Part shown: positions 16,742 to 25,374 of the stretch, piece after piece | Layout: each line of letters starts with the position of its first letter | How positions within the stretch are numbered: the first letter of the stretch is position 1 | Assembly (NCBI GenBank): GCA_000380225.1 | Contig: KB904821.1 | Coordinates: 116,944-180,943, forward strand | Direction of reading: 5' to 3' | Length of the DNA: 64,000 bases | Source: a filamentous cyanobacterium ESFC-1 | Lineage (GTDB): Bacteria; Cyanobacteriota; Cyanobacteriia; Cyanobacteriales; Spirulinaceae | Notes under the pieces: model-generated | What the model was told of the DNA's origin: nothing | The model's input: only the letters and a program-made list of their open reading frames with translations | Databases searched by the model: none | Translations under genes and position numbers: made by a program

Positions 16742-16770
16742 AATTTACAATGAGTGATACTTTTTGGGTT

Positions 16771-16992
16771 TTAAAGTGTTTCTAAACGCTCTCCAATCCA
16801 TGTCTGAATTAAAGCCTGACGAGACATTCCCAAGCGTTTTGCTTCCTCATCTAGCCGTATCACCATCCATTGCGGAAAATTAAGGTCAACAGACTTTTGC
16901 TCTAGCCCTGGACGCTTCAAAGTAGACAAATCAAAATAGTCAAGAATATCCTCTCCTTCATCAAATCGCTTATCTAGTTCTTCCGCTTTCAT
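16771..16992 (-). CDS. brnA: BrnA-type ribbon-helix-helix antitoxin
   Basis: 73 residues. The acidic start (MKAEELDKRFDEGEDILDYF) and C-terminal RHH with LNFPQWMVIRLDEEAKRLGM and SRQALIQTWIGERL match BrnA antitoxins. It overlaps the end of the brnT frame by 23 nt, the standard toxin-first order of this system. Normally the antitoxin represses the shared promoter. Confidence 0.85.
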   Translation of the reverse strand: MKAEELDKRFDEGEDILDYFDLSTLKRPGLEQKSVDLNFPQWMVIRLDEEAKRLGMSRQALIQTWIGERLETL

Positions 16993-17254
16993 ATAAATTC
17001 ACCTCGTTATCTCTAGAGCGTCTTACAGAAATAATCCGAATCTTATCTTCTCGATAAGTTACAATTGCTGACCAATGCTTATCTTCAATTTTACCAATAA
17101 TTAACCATCGGGATTCAGTTGTAGAACGAGCAGCAATTTCAACTCGATTAGCATCTAACCAAAGCCGTTGGGCGATCTCAAAATCGATACCATGCTTGGT
17201 TTGATTGCTATTACTTTTATTGGGATCGTATTCAAAGTTATAGTAATTCCAAAT
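16970..17254 (-). pseudogene. brnT: BrnT-type RNase toxin lacking a canonical start codon
   Basis: The frame reads NFEYDPNKSNSNQTKHGIDF, EIAQRLWLD, then RWLIIGKIEDKHWSAIVTYR and IRIISVRRSRDNEVNLYE, which is the BrnT fold (KHGI, W..I.G, IISVRR). It ends at 16970. There is no ATG, GTG or TTG before the conserved region; upstream in frame are ATT TGG AAT, one CTG, and then TAA. The 5' edge touches a palindromic repeat beginning at ~17271. Either an unusual start is used or the 5' end was lost. Confidence 0.7.
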
Positions 17255-17270
17255 AAGAACCGACAGCCCG

Positions 17271-17327
17271 CCCGCAGATTAAAAATCTGGGGCTAACATA
17301 GAGCAAAGTCCGCTTTCACGGACTCAG
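17271..17327. repeat. Palindromic repeat (two hairpins) next to brnT
   Basis: CCCGCAGATTAAAAATCTGGGG is a near-palindrome at 17271-17292. AGTCCG-CTTTCA-CGGACT at 17307-17324 is a second perfect hairpin. The pair resembles short REP-like units scattered in cyanobacterial genomes. No second copy is seen in this window. Confidence 0.5.
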
Positions 17328-17415
17328 AAAACAAGCATTAATGTATGGAACTTCATTGGAATGACTATAGACAGCATTGTTCACAATCCAACACAAACAA
17401 TAAACAATTGAGATT

Positions 17416-17448
17416 TGTTGGGTTTCACTTCGTTCTACCCAACCTACA
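17416..17448. repeat. TTGTTGGGTTTC...CCCAACCTAC dispersed repeat
   Basis: The segment starts TTGTTGGGTTTCACTTCGTT and ends CTACCCAACCTAC. GTTGGGT and ACCCAAC form its arms. It is a form of a short imperfect palindrome very common in intergenic regions of cyanobacteria and other bacteria. It lies just beyond the tyrS terminator. Confidence 0.5.
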
Positions 17449-17454
17449 ATAGTC

Positions 17455-17481
17455 AAAAAAAAAGGCGAGAAAACCCGCCTC
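17455..17481 (-). terminator. Rho-independent terminator of tyrS
   Basis: On the minus strand AGGCG-GGTTTTCT-CGCCT forms the stem-loop, followed by eight T. It lies 31 bp past the tyrS stop. Confidence 0.85.
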
Positions 17482-17511
17482 TCAAGAAAATTTCTAGACA
17501 ATAAACTTGTC

Positions 17512-18747
17512 TTAAGCCGTTAGACGGCGAAACTTTTTCTTACCGACTTGTAGCACCTTTCCAGCTAAATCTTCAACAGAGGTAAACTCGGCATTCACAT
17601 CAGCAATTTTTTCACCATCGAGTTTAACGCCGCCATTTTTAATCATACGGCGGCCTTCACCACTACTGCTGCACAAGCCACTGTCATTGAGGATGAAAAA
17701 CAGTTTCGCGGGAAACTCGACCCCAGAGAGGGAATATTCGGGGACAGAATCAGTATCAGTTTGTTTACCCTGAGTGAGTTCAATGGCGGCGGCTTGGGCG
17801 TTTTTGGCTTCGGCTTCCCCGTAATATTGCGAGACGACATCGAGGGCAAGGAGTTTTTGGCGATCGCGCGGATTTTCCGGTAAATTATCTAAATCTAGCT
17901 TGGTGAGTAGCTCGAAATATTGATTCAGCAATGCGTCGGGGGTTTTCTCCAATTTCGAGTACATGGTCAACGCATCTTCAGTCAAACCCACATAATTATT
18001 CAGGGACTTCGACATTTTATTTACCCCGTCAAAGCCCAATAACAGGGGTACAAGCAGGCCAAACTGGGGTTTTTGACCAAAATGCCGTTGCAAGTCGCGA
18101 CCGACGGCCAGATTGAATTTTTGGTCAGTTCCGCCTAACTCCACATCCGCATTCACCGCCACTGAATCGTAGCCCTGCATCAAAGGATAAAGAAACTCAT
18201 GGAGATAAATCGGGCTTTCTTTTTCAAAACGCTCGGAAAACCCCTCTTTCGCCAACATCTGCCCCACCGTCATTTGGGACAACAACTCTAAAATCCGGGC
18301 TAAATCCAATCCCGAAAGCCACTCGGAGTTATAGCGGATTTCCAAGCGTCCGGGGGTATCAAAGTCCAAAATCGGGCGCAATTGGTCTAAATACGTCTGA
18401 GCATTCGCTCTGACTTCGGCTGGCGTAAGCTGCTTACGAACTTCAGATTTTCCAGTCGGATCGCCAATTTGTGCCGTAAAATCACCAATAATAATGACGG
18501 CGGTATGGCCGGCATCCTGAAATGCCCTTAACTTTCTGAAAGGAATACTGTGTCCGAGGTGTAAGTCCGCGCCCGTCGGGTCAATCCCCAACTTCACCCG
18601 TAAAGGGCGATCGCCCTGGGATACAATACGGGCCGTTAGACTTTCATCAGGGTTTTGGGAATCGGGGCGATCGGGGAAAATTTCGCTCGTACCGCGATAT
18701 AGCCAATCAAAAGTGAGAGAAGAAGCAGGATCGGACATGAAACTCAA
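17512..18747 (-). CDS. tyrS: Tyrosyl-tRNA synthetase
   Basis: 411 residues, class I synthetase. The HIGH-like motif is DLHLGHS (His63, Gly65, His66). The tyrosine-binding region includes [21 protein letters not shown], and KMSKS is at 244-248. A C-terminal S4 RNA-binding domain ([22 protein letters not shown]) binds tRNA. Two ATG codons are possible at residues 1 and 4. It is divergent from the penicillin-binding protein gene, with a 298-bp region between them, and marks the right edge of the accessory region. Confidence 0.96.
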   Translation of the reverse strand: MSFMSDPASSLTFDWLYRGTSEIFPDRPDSQNPDESLTARIVSQGDRPLRVKLGIDPTGADLHLGHSIPFRKLRAFQDAGHTAVIIIGDFTAQIGDPTGKSEVRKQLTPAEVRANAQTYLDQLRPILDFDTPGRLEIRYNSEWLSGLDLARILELLSQMTVGQMLAKEGFSERFEKESPIYLHEFLYPLMQGYDSVAVNADVELGGTDQKFNLAVGRDLQRHFGQKPQFGLLVPLLLGFDGVNKMSKSLNNYVGLTEDALTMYSKLEKTPDALLNQYFELLTKLDLDNLPENPRDRQKLLALDVVSQYYGEAEAKNAQAAAIELTQGKQTDTDSVPEYSLSGVEFPAKLFFILNDSGLCSSSGEGRRMIKNGGVKLDGEKIADVNAEFTSVEDLAGKVLQVGKKKFRRLTA

Positions 18748-19045
18748 GCAGGTTGCAACGAATTAAAATTGGACTAAATTGAACAGTATCCAGGATACCG
18801 ATAGCCTGCTTATTATAAAGCATCCTGTTGAACTGACCGCCACCCCAGGCTTTTTCCCCATCATCTCCCTAGATGAAGTGACTAGAGACAGTATGAAATT
18901 GTACTCACCCCAGGGCCCGATCTCTCTGACTCTCCCGATATACTAATGAACAAATCCAGAAAAAAATTTGCCGATCTAAAAGTCTAAGATTTGACCCAAA
19001 CCAATAGCCTTTAAAATTTTTTGTGAGTGAGGAAGTGAAACTACC

Positions 19046-20962
19046 GTGGCGACTAGCGTTAGACAAAAAACCCAGAAAAAAGATAACTTACTCCATCCCG
19101 TCCTCAGATTTGGCTTAGGCGTTACCAAAGCCACCGGAGGAACCGTTTTAGGAATAACCATGCTGGCGAGTTCCGTGGCCGCAGGCGGGTTAGTCGGGTT
19201 GGCCATTAGTTTTCGGAATTTACCCGATGTCCGGGTCTTGCGGACTTATGTCCCCACCGAAACCAGTTATGTTTATGATGTCAAAGGGCGACTCCTCGAC
19301 AGTCTTCACGGCGAACACAACCGCGAAGTCGTCACCCTAGAACAAGTTTCACCGAACCTCAAACGGGCGGTACTGGCGATTGAAGATAGCCACTTTTACC
19401 AACATGGCGGTATTAACCCCAACAGTATTGGTCGGGCGTTAGTGGTCAACTGGCGGCGGGGCTATGTGGCCGAAGGGGGTTCGACGGTAACGATGCAGTT
19501 GGTGAAAAACCTCTTTTTGTCGCGCGATCGCACCATCAGCCGTAAACTCGCAGAAGCCGTTTTAGCCATCCGGGTTGAACAAATCTTCAGCAAAGACCAA
19601 ATCCTGGAAATGTACCTCAATAACATCTATTGGGGTCACAACAACTACGGAGTCGAAACCGCCGCCCAAACTTACTTTAATAAATCCGCCGACGACTTAA
19701 CCGTGGCCGAAGCGGCCATGATGGCCGGGTTAATTCAAGCCCCCGAAGATTACAGCCCCTTCCTCAACTACGAGGAAACCAAGCGACGGCAATTAACCGT
19801 GATCGACCGGATGGAAGAAATTGGCTGGATCGCTCCTCAAGAAGCCCAAGAAGCCCGCGAAGCCCCCTTACTGGTCGGGAAACCCACTGCTTGGCGCACC
19901 AGCAACTTACCCTACATTACCGAAGTTGTGGTGGGGGAACTCACCGAACGTTTCGGCAAAGATGCCGTACTCCAAGGAGGGATGCGGGTTCAAACCACCG
20001 TAGACTTTAACTTCCAAAAGCAAGCCGAAGAAATTGTATCGGATTCCCACCGACGCTTGCGGGCCCGCGGCCTCTACGCTGACCAGGTAGCCCTAGTTGC
20101 CGTCGATCCCCGCACCCACTTTGTCAAAGCCCTAGTCGGGGGCGTGGATTATCAAGAAAGCCAATTTAACCGGGCAATTCAATCTCTACGTCAGCCCGGT
20201 TCAGCCTTTAAGCCATTTGTGTACTACGCCGCCTTTGCCACGGGGAAATATACCCCCTACAGCACAGTCATGGATACCCCTGTGCGCTATCGCGATGGTA
20301 GTGGCTTCTACTCTCCCCGCAACTATGGTGGCGGTTTTAGCGGGGCGATTAGTATTCGGACGGCCTTGGTTCAGTCGAGCAACGTCCCGGCGGTGAAACT
20401 CGGTCAAGCCATAGGTTTAGATAAGGTGATTGAAATTTGTCGCCTTCTCGGTATTGAAAGCCCCCTCGAACCTGTTATTTCTTTACCCTTGGGGGCAATT
20501 GGTGTAACGCCCTTAGAAATGGCAGGGGCTTTTGCCACTTTTGCCAATAACGGTTGGCATTCACCCACAACCGCAGTGGCGCGAGTCACGGATAGTAGCG
20601 GTAATATTTTGCTCGACAATACCCCCAAACCCCAACAAGTCCTCGATCCTTGGGCATCGGCTTCCCTCAATAGCGTTCTCAAAGGCGTAATTTCCGGCGG
20701 CACCGGAACTCGGGCTAATATCGGTCGTCCGGCAGCCGGTAAGACGGGAACCACATCTTCAGAACGGGATGTGTGGTTTGTGGGCTATGTCCCGCAACTG
20801 TCGGCAGCAGTTTGGATTGGCAACGACAACTACCGACCCCTAGGGTCAGGGGTAACAGGGGGCGGTTATGCTGCACCCATTTGGCGCGATTTTATGCGAG
20901 AAGCCCTGAAAAACGAACCCGTGGAGTATTTCACTTCGCCTTCTAAGTTTCCGAAGCCCTAG
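19046..20962 (+). CDS. Class A penicillin-binding protein (PBP1A type)
   Basis: 638 residues from a GTG start, bifunctional peptidoglycan synthase. A transmembrane anchor lies at ~32-56. The GT51 glycosyltransferase has catalytic Glu113 in AIEDSHFYQH, then GGSTVTMQLVKNL and RKLAEAVLAIRVE. The transpeptidase has Ser386-x-x-Lys389 (GSAFKPF), Ser444-Ser-Asn446, and Lys566-Thr-Gly (GKTGTTSS). All catalytic motifs are intact. A hairpin with T-run follows. Confidence 0.95.
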   Translation: MATSVRQKTQKKDNLLHPVLRFGLGVTKATGGTVLGITMLASSVAAGGLVGLAISFRNLPDVRVLRTYVPTETSYVYDVKGRLLDSLHGEHNREVVTLEQVSPNLKRAVLAIEDSHFYQHGGINPNSIGRALVVNWRRGYVAEGGSTVTMQLVKNLFLSRDRTISRKLAEAVLAIRVEQIFSKDQILEMYLNNIYWGHNNYGVETAAQTYFNKSADDLTVAEAAMMAGLIQAPEDYSPFLNYEETKRRQLTVIDRMEEIGWIAPQEAQEAREAPLLVGKPTAWRTSNLPYITEVVVGELTERFGKDAVLQGGMRVQTTVDFNFQKQAEEIVSDSHRRLRARGLYADQVALVAVDPRTHFVKALVGGVDYQESQFNRAIQSLRQPGSAFKPFVYYAAFATGKYTPYSTVMDTPVRYRDGSGFYSPRNYGGGFSGAISIRTALVQSSNVPAVKLGQAIGLDKVIEICRLLGIESPLEPVISLPLGAIGVTPLEMAGAFATFANNGWHSPTTAVARVTDSSGNILLDNTPKPQQVLDPWASASLNSVLKGVISGGTGTRANIGRPAAGKTGTTSSERDVWFVGYVPQLSAAVWIGNDNYRPLGSGVTGGGYAAPIWRDFMREALKNEPVEYFTSPSKFPKP

Positions 20963-20983
20963 GCATTTGTCAAAAAAGTAATC

Positions 20984-21020
20984 AAACCTGCGGTCTGTAT
21001 CTTGAGATGGCAGGTTTTTT
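20984..21020 (+). terminator. Rho-independent terminator of the PBP gene
   Basis: AAACCTGC and GCAGGTTT form an 8-bp stem around an 18-nt loop, followed by a T-run. It lies between convergent genes (PBP + and DUF1825 -). Confidence 0.75.
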
Positions 21021-21336
21021 AAGTTCCGATTTCTTTTTTCATGCGTTCGAGGGTGACGTTCATTTGGTCAAACATTTGCTGGGGTGTGATGCCAAATTGA
21101 CCGAGTTGGGTTTTGAGTTGTTGGACGGTCATTTGTGCCATAAAGTCTTCGGATAACTCAAAACGCTTCATAAAAATTTTGTAGCGATCCATGAGTTCTT
21201 CCATGCGCTCGATATAGATTTTCTTGCCTTCTCGGTCGAATTTGCCGTATTCGCTGCCAACTTGCATGAGAGATTGATAATCCTCAAAGAGTTGTTTGGC
21301 TTCTTGTTGGACAACTTCTGAATCAAAAAATCCCAT
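21019..21336 (-). CDS. DUF1825 family protein
   Basis: 105 residues, predicted all-helical. MGFFDSEVVQQEAKQLFEDY at the start, GKKIYIERMEELMDRYKIFM in the middle, and MTVQQLKTQLGQFGITPQQM toward the end are hallmarks of this cyanobacterial family. Function unknown. Single gene with no obvious operon partner. Confidence 0.85.
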   Translation of the reverse strand: MGFFDSEVVQQEAKQLFEDYQSLMQVGSEYGKFDREGKKIYIERMEELMDRYKIFMKRFELSEDFMAQMTVQQLKTQLGQFGITPQQMFDQMNVTLERMKKEIGT

Positions 21337-21591
21337 GGTCTTTGTTTTTAGGTGTAATAAGAGTGGGTTGGGTTGAACGCAATTTGTAAGATTTAGCGTT
21401 ATTTATACTGTAATTTATTGTAGGGTAGCCCCAACCCAGGCGTAAATTCGGTTTTCCGTATCTTTGAGGGTAGGCTCGCGGCTCAACAGCGATTGAGGGG
21501 CAGTGGTGAACGAGGGGGAGGAGAGGGAAGAGCGATAAGATAGAAAGCAAGCTTGATTTGTTGTGATTGCTGGCGTGTGAGAGTAGGAGTC

Positions 21592-21999
21592 GTGTTAGGA
21601 AATTTATTAGGAAAAACCAGAAATCAAAAGGTGGCGGTAATTTTGGCTTTGGCCGGGGCGGTTTTACCGTTTTCTGGATGGCATAAGTTTTATGTGGGTC
21701 AGCCTTTGTGGGGTGTGACCTATTTGTTGTTATTTTTTACGCCGATTCCTCAAATTGCCAGTGGGATTGAGGCGTTGTGGTATTTTGCCCAAGATGCCCA
21801 AGATTTTAACGATCGCTTTAATGAAGATATGACAGTTTTGGGGAGCGATCGCGTTTCTGCCTCTGTACCGATTATGACGCATCAAGTGGGGGCGATCGCC
21901 GAAGCGGTGCGGGAGTTAGACCGCTTGCGTCAAGAAGGATTACTTTCAGAATACGAGTTTGAGGAGAAACGCCGTAAACTTCTGGATAATCTGCCCTAA
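21592..21999 (+). CDS. TM2-like membrane protein with SHOCT-like tail
   Basis: I take the GTG at 21592, directly preceded by AGGAG with short spacing; an upstream GTG at 21577 is possible. 135 residues. Two hydrophobic segments (VAVILALAGAVLPFSGWHKFY and GVTYLLLFFTPIPQIASGIE) form a TM2-type hairpin with the typical HKFYVG. The C-terminus ELDRLRQEGLLSEYEFEEKR is a short helical SHOCT-like motif often involved in oligomerisation. Function unknown. Confidence 0.65.
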   Translation: MLGNLLGKTRNQKVAVILALAGAVLPFSGWHKFYVGQPLWGVTYLLLFFTPIPQIASGIEALWYFAQDAQDFNDRFNEDMTVLGSDRVSASVPIMTHQVGAIAEAVRELDRLRQEGLLSEYEFEEKRRKLLDNLP

Positions 22000-22011
22000 A
22001 AAACGCGATGA

Positions 22012-22554
22012 ATGGGTTATATTTCTATGGGTTGGCAGCAATTTAACTTCAAACGGCGGGCGATTCAGGCGAGATTGACTCGCGATCCTTTTGCCCGTTT
22101 GCGATCGCTTTCAGAAGTCGCGATCGCGGCAGAATGCGGCATCCAAATCGATGTGAATCAAGCAACAGTCGATGATTGGTTGCGTTTACCGGGGCTTTCT
22201 ATTCATCAGGCGCGATCGCTGGTGGAATTAACCCAAATGGGCGTACAATTTCTCAGCCTCGAAGACCTAGCCGCCGCTTTGGGCTTATCTTCCCAAGCCT
22301 TCCAACCCTTTGCCCCAATTCTAGCTTTTAACTACTACGACCCCGAAAGCGCCCTTTCTCCGAGGAAAATCAATCTCAACACGGCAAATTTACGGCAATT
22401 ACAACAAATTCCTTATTTAAACCCCGCCCTTTGCCAAACTATCCTCCAAAACCGCCAACACCAAGGCCCCTATCGCAATCTTGCCCACTTCCAGCAACGC
22501 CTCAACCTCGACAGCGATTTCATTTCCCAACTCATGCACTATTTACAATGGTAA
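22012..22554 (+). CDS. Helix-hairpin-helix (ComEA-like) domain protein
   Basis: 180 residues. Two HhH modules: IDVNQATVDDWLRLPGLSIH at ~46-65 and INLNTANLRQLQQIPYLNPA at ~118-137, followed by ILQNRQHQGPYRNLAHFQQR, which matches the ComEA pattern. No signal peptide is visible, unlike canonical ComEA, so a competence role is uncertain. An alternative ATG lies 15 bases downstream (MGWQQFNF). Twelve bases after the TM2 gene, so probably co-transcribed. Confidence 0.8.
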   Translation: MGYISMGWQQFNFKRRAIQARLTRDPFARLRSLSEVAIAAECGIQIDVNQATVDDWLRLPGLSIHQARSLVELTQMGVQFLSLEDLAAALGLSSQAFQPFAPILAFNYYDPESALSPRKINLNTANLRQLQQIPYLNPALCQTILQNRQHQGPYRNLAHFQQRLNLDSDFISQLMHYLQW

Positions 22555-22882
22555 TTGTGACAGAAATGTTGGTTCGATGATCGACTGTTTTTTGTTGTTT
22601 GTTGTTTGTTGTTAGGTTTTCGGGTGAGTTAGGACAAAGGACATAAGACCAAAGACAAAAAAACTGGCTTCTTAAAAAAAGAAACCAGCAACGAAATCAA
22701 AAGAGGTTGGCATTCTCATCACTCACTCAAAGAGTTGGTGGGAGATTCTTGCTTCTTTTCCTCTTAACGAGAGTATCACCCGAAGGCAAGTCTTCTCATC
22801 AGACCGAATCTGCAAGCGTTTTCATTTTACTTCCACGATCTGCCGCACCGCAGAAGAATAATATTCCTCTAGTATACCGGAT
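22555..22882. other. Gap between convergent genes
   Basis: Contains a short TTGTTTG repeat run at ~22590-22613 and the terminator listed separately. The rest, 22700-22880, shows no gene: a frame on the plus strand continues across the COP23 gene and is a shadow. Confidence 0.4.
22657..22689 (-). terminator. Rho-independent terminator of the COP23 gene
   Basis: On the minus strand CTGGTTTCTT and AAGAAGCCAG form a 10-bp stem with one G-U pair, followed by TTTTTTT. It lies about 200 bp beyond the COP23 stop. Confidence 0.7.
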
Positions 22883-23629
22883 TTATCGGAATAAGTCAGG
22901 ATTGAGGCGAGGCGCTGAACGGCGAGGACTAGAGGCGTTTGGGGTCAACATCGTTCCTGTACCCCCGTCAGCAGGAGCGAGGAAGGGACGTAGATTGATG
23001 CCATTACTCGGAGCATTCATCACATTCCCCAAGTTACCCAAATTACCCAAATTACCCAAACTCGGATTGCCCAAAATTTGGCCGACTTGGTTGACAATAT
23101 CTGAACCGGAATTGCCTTCAACAAAAGTGGTTACTCCTTCAGTCGAATTACCACTGTCAGCAACAGTCAGGTTTTCAAACACGCGATCGCGAGTGATTTC
23201 GGGATTTTGACCCGGCGGAACTGTAAAAACAATACGACAACTGGGGTCAGCTTGGGTGGTGACGCAGACAACATCATAATTATTCTCAACACTGGTTCGC
23301 ATTTCTTGCATCCCATCGGGACGATAGGACTCTAAACGCTGACTAATCGTTTCACAGCGTTTTTGGGGAGTCCAGCCCCCACCCAGAGCCGTCGGAGTCG
23401 CCCAAGGATAGGCTTGACTCGCTTGGTTTTCGGGATGATACATCACAGTATATTCGCCGTTGATATATTCGCAGGTGAAGCGGGGAGAGTCTTCTGCTTC
23501 GATGACCACATCCGGTTCAGCGTCACTCTCAGACGGGGAAGACTGGGCGATCGCGCTCGGACTATTCAAAAGGGCGATCGCACCAAGGGAAGCGGCCAGG
23601 GATTTGAAAACAATAGAGGGTAAAGACAT
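22883..23629 (-). CDS. COP23 domain exported protein
   Basis: I take the ATG at 23629 (MSLPSIVFKSLAASLGAIAL), which starts a clear signal peptide cut near AIAQ; 248 residues. The domain with RFTCEYINGEYTVMYHP, four conserved Cys (in FTCEY, KRCETIS, VVCVTT, SCRIVF) and RLESYRPDG is that of the circadian oscillating polypeptide COP23 family. A G-N-L repeat (LGNLGNLGNLGN) precedes the Pro/Asn-rich tail. Secreted or periplasmic. The molecular role is unknown. Confidence 0.8.
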   Translation of the reverse strand: MSLPSIVFKSLAASLGAIALLNSPSAIAQSSPSESDAEPDVVIEAEDSPRFTCEYINGEYTVMYHPENQASQAYPWATPTALGGGWTPQKRCETISQRLESYRPDGMQEMRTSVENNYDVVCVTTQADPSCRIVFTVPPGQNPEITRDRVFENLTVADSGNSTEGVTTFVEGNSGSDIVNQVGQILGNPSLGNLGNLGNLGNVMNAPSNGINLRPFLAPADGGTGTMLTPNASSPRRSAPRLNPDLFR

Positions 23630-23792
23630 AACAAACATTTGGTGTGAGTGGGTGGAGCTTGCCAAGTTTCTCAAAAAACCCCTTGGGGAACTTAAAATTA
23701 ATTTGACGCAGTTTCACCCCAGTTTGTTCCCCCAAGCTTGGGTTCGGCGTTCTGGTTACTTATACGGTCAAGTCTGACAGTTTTCGCAAATT

Positions 23793-23919
23793 TTTGGTTA
23801 TTGGTTGTTGGTTGTTGGTTGTTGGTTGTTGGTTGTTGGTTGTTAGTTGTTGGTTATTGGTTGTTGGTTATTGGTTGTTGGTTGTTGGTTATTGGTTATT
23901 GGTTGTTGGTTGTTAGGAA
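23793..23919. repeat. Heptanucleotide tandem repeat (STRR), TTGGTTG/TTGGTTA
   Basis: About 17 consecutive 7-base units TTGGTTG or TTGGTTA with few exceptions. This is a short tandemly repeated repetitive sequence of the type known from filamentous cyanobacteria. The LLVVGCW-type translation is an artefact of the repeat. Confidence 0.9.
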
Positions 23920-23980
23920 CACCGGAACACCGGAACATTGTCCGATTCCGTCAATTGGTCATTGGTAATTTCTTCCCCCT

Positions 23981-24006
23981 CTGGACGGGGAAACCCCGCC
24001 CCTACA
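23981..24006. repeat. GGACGGGGAAACCCCGCCCCTACA repeat, copy 1
   Basis: GC-rich near-palindrome (CGGGGAAACCCCG). Five further copies lie at 27971, 29603, 29731, 33061 and 52123. It is followed here by blocks GCCCACTGCCCCTTAGAAAC and GATTGCCGATTGCCGATTGC. Confidence 0.8.
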
Positions 24007-24098
24007 CGCCCACTGCCCCTTAGAAACTGATAACTGATGACTGAAGAAACCCCCCGATTGCCGATTGCCGATTGCCCCTTAGAAGCTGATAACTGAAC

Positions 24099-24698
24099 TT
24101 AAACCAAACCAATCCGATTGAGGGGCCAGAAGCGAAAAACGGCGCGACCGATAATTTGGTGGTCGGGCAAAACGCCCCAAATGTGGGAATCGTTGCTGTT
24201 ATTGCGATTGTCGCCCATCACAAACACCGTTTGCGGGGGAACTTGGATGGGGTTGAGGTCATAAGCGGGGGATTCAGCGATGTAGTCTTCTTTCAGGGCT
24301 TGGCCGTCGATATACACCAGTTGATTGTGAACGGCGATGGTATGTTCGGCTTCACCAACAATGCGTTTGATAAAAGCTTGTTCGGGTTTGTAGCCTTGGC
24401 GTTGCAGTTGAGCGGGGGGAGAAAAAACCACAATATCGCCGCGTTGGGGGGCGTGAAAGTTGTAAGATATTTTTTCGACAACAATGCGATCGCCAATTTC
24501 GAGAGTCGGAAACATGGAATCCGAGGGAATGTAGCGGGGTTCAGCGATAAAAAAGCGGAGCAGTAATGCAAATACAATCGCGATCGCCACCGTCTGGATA
24601 TTGCCTCGCGCTTGTTGCCAAAACGAAGATTGCTCTGAAGCAGCAACTTCCGTTACATTTGCTAAGGGTTTTTCCTCAGAAGCCATAGGATGTTTCAA
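24099..24698 (-). CDS. lepB: Signal peptidase I
   Basis: 199 residues. One N-terminal membrane segment (VAIAIVFALLLRFFIAE), then the catalytic Ser61 in IPSDSMFPTLEIGD and the general base Lys111 in FIKRIVGEAE. GDNRNNSNDSHIWG is the conserved C-terminal box. It releases exported proteins by cutting signal peptides on the outer face of the membrane. ATG at 24698 or MASE four codons later are both possible starts. Confidence 0.95.
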   Translation of the reverse strand: MKHPMASEEKPLANVTEVAASEQSSFWQQARGNIQTVAIAIVFALLLRFFIAEPRYIPSDSMFPTLEIGDRIVVEKISYNFHAPQRGDIVVFSPPAQLQRQGYKPEQAFIKRIVGEAEHTIAVHNQLVYIDGQALKEDYIAESPAYDLNPIQVPPQTVFVMGDNRNNSNDSHIWGVLPDHQIIGRAVFRFWPLNRIGLV

Positions 24699-24818
24699 GG
24701 GTTCTATCGTGCAAAACTATCTATTTTTCAGTGTTACACAGAATTTGCACTCCGTACCCAAACCCCAGATCAGAAGGGGCAAAAATACTAACCCCAATCA
24801 ACTCACTGCAAAAACCTC

Positions 24819-25208
24819 ATGTTTGAACATATCAATCTTCCCGATAACGTTTTACCTCCCGTTGCGCCTTATTCCCATGCAGTCCGGGCTGGTGATTTTC
24901 TGTTTGTAACGGGGCAGTTATCCGAAGACCCTAAAACGGGAAAAGTCATTCTCGGAACTATTGAAGATCAAACCCGGCGGGTGATGGATAACCTCAAGTT
25001 AGTTCTCAGTCATGCCGATACAGATTTTAAGCGGGTGGTCATGTCCCGAATTTTTTTGACCAATTTCCAAGATTATGCCAAGGTCAACGAAATTTATTTA
25101 TCTTATTTTCAAGGTAATCCTTTACCGAGTCGCACCACAGTAGGCATTACTGAGTTAGCAGGACTTGGAGACATTGAAATCGATTTGATTGTCTATTGTG
25201 GCAGTTAA
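24819..25208 (+). CDS. ridA: RidA/YjgF family imine deaminase
   Basis: 129 residues. Typical motifs: PPVAPYSHAVRAGDFLFVTG, DQTRRVMDNLKLVL, and PSRTTVGITELAGLGDIEID with the active-site Arg. Members hydrolyse reactive enamine/imine intermediates from pyridoxal-phosphate enzymes. Divergent from lepB and convergent with murA. Confidence 0.92.
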   Translation: MFEHINLPDNVLPPVAPYSHAVRAGDFLFVTGQLSEDPKTGKVILGTIEDQTRRVMDNLKLVLSHADTDFKRVVMSRIFLTNFQDYAKVNEIYLSYFQGNPLPSRTTVGITELAGLGDIEIDLIVYCGS

Positions 25209-25238
25209 AGCTGCACCCCAAAAAACAAGGTCGTGAGC

Positions 25239-25338
25239 AGTCGTAGGAAATTCAATGCGATGTGTCGCCAGTTTTCTATTGTTTTTGTTTGATTAAAATG
25301 TTGGCTCGCACTTAGCAATAGAGAAATTTCCTACGACT
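25239..25338. repeat. 100-bp element bounded by 14-bp inverted repeats
   Basis: AGTCGTAGGAAATT (25239-25252) and AATTTCCTACGACT (25325-25338) are exact complements 72 bases apart. They lie between the convergent ridA and murA genes. Size and layout fit a small MITE; a bidirectional transcript end is an alternative. No flanking duplication is evident and no second copy is seen here. Confidence 0.55.
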
Positions 25339-25374
25339 CAAAAACGAATTGTTCGTAACATAACAGCCCTCAAA

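Noticed and set aside
23738..23968. Long open frames of LLVVGCW or VIGHWSL type across heptamer arrays, also at 27510-28170 and 29475-29877
   Set aside because: Unit length 7 keeps all frames open; composition is purely that of the repeat and no ribosome site is present.
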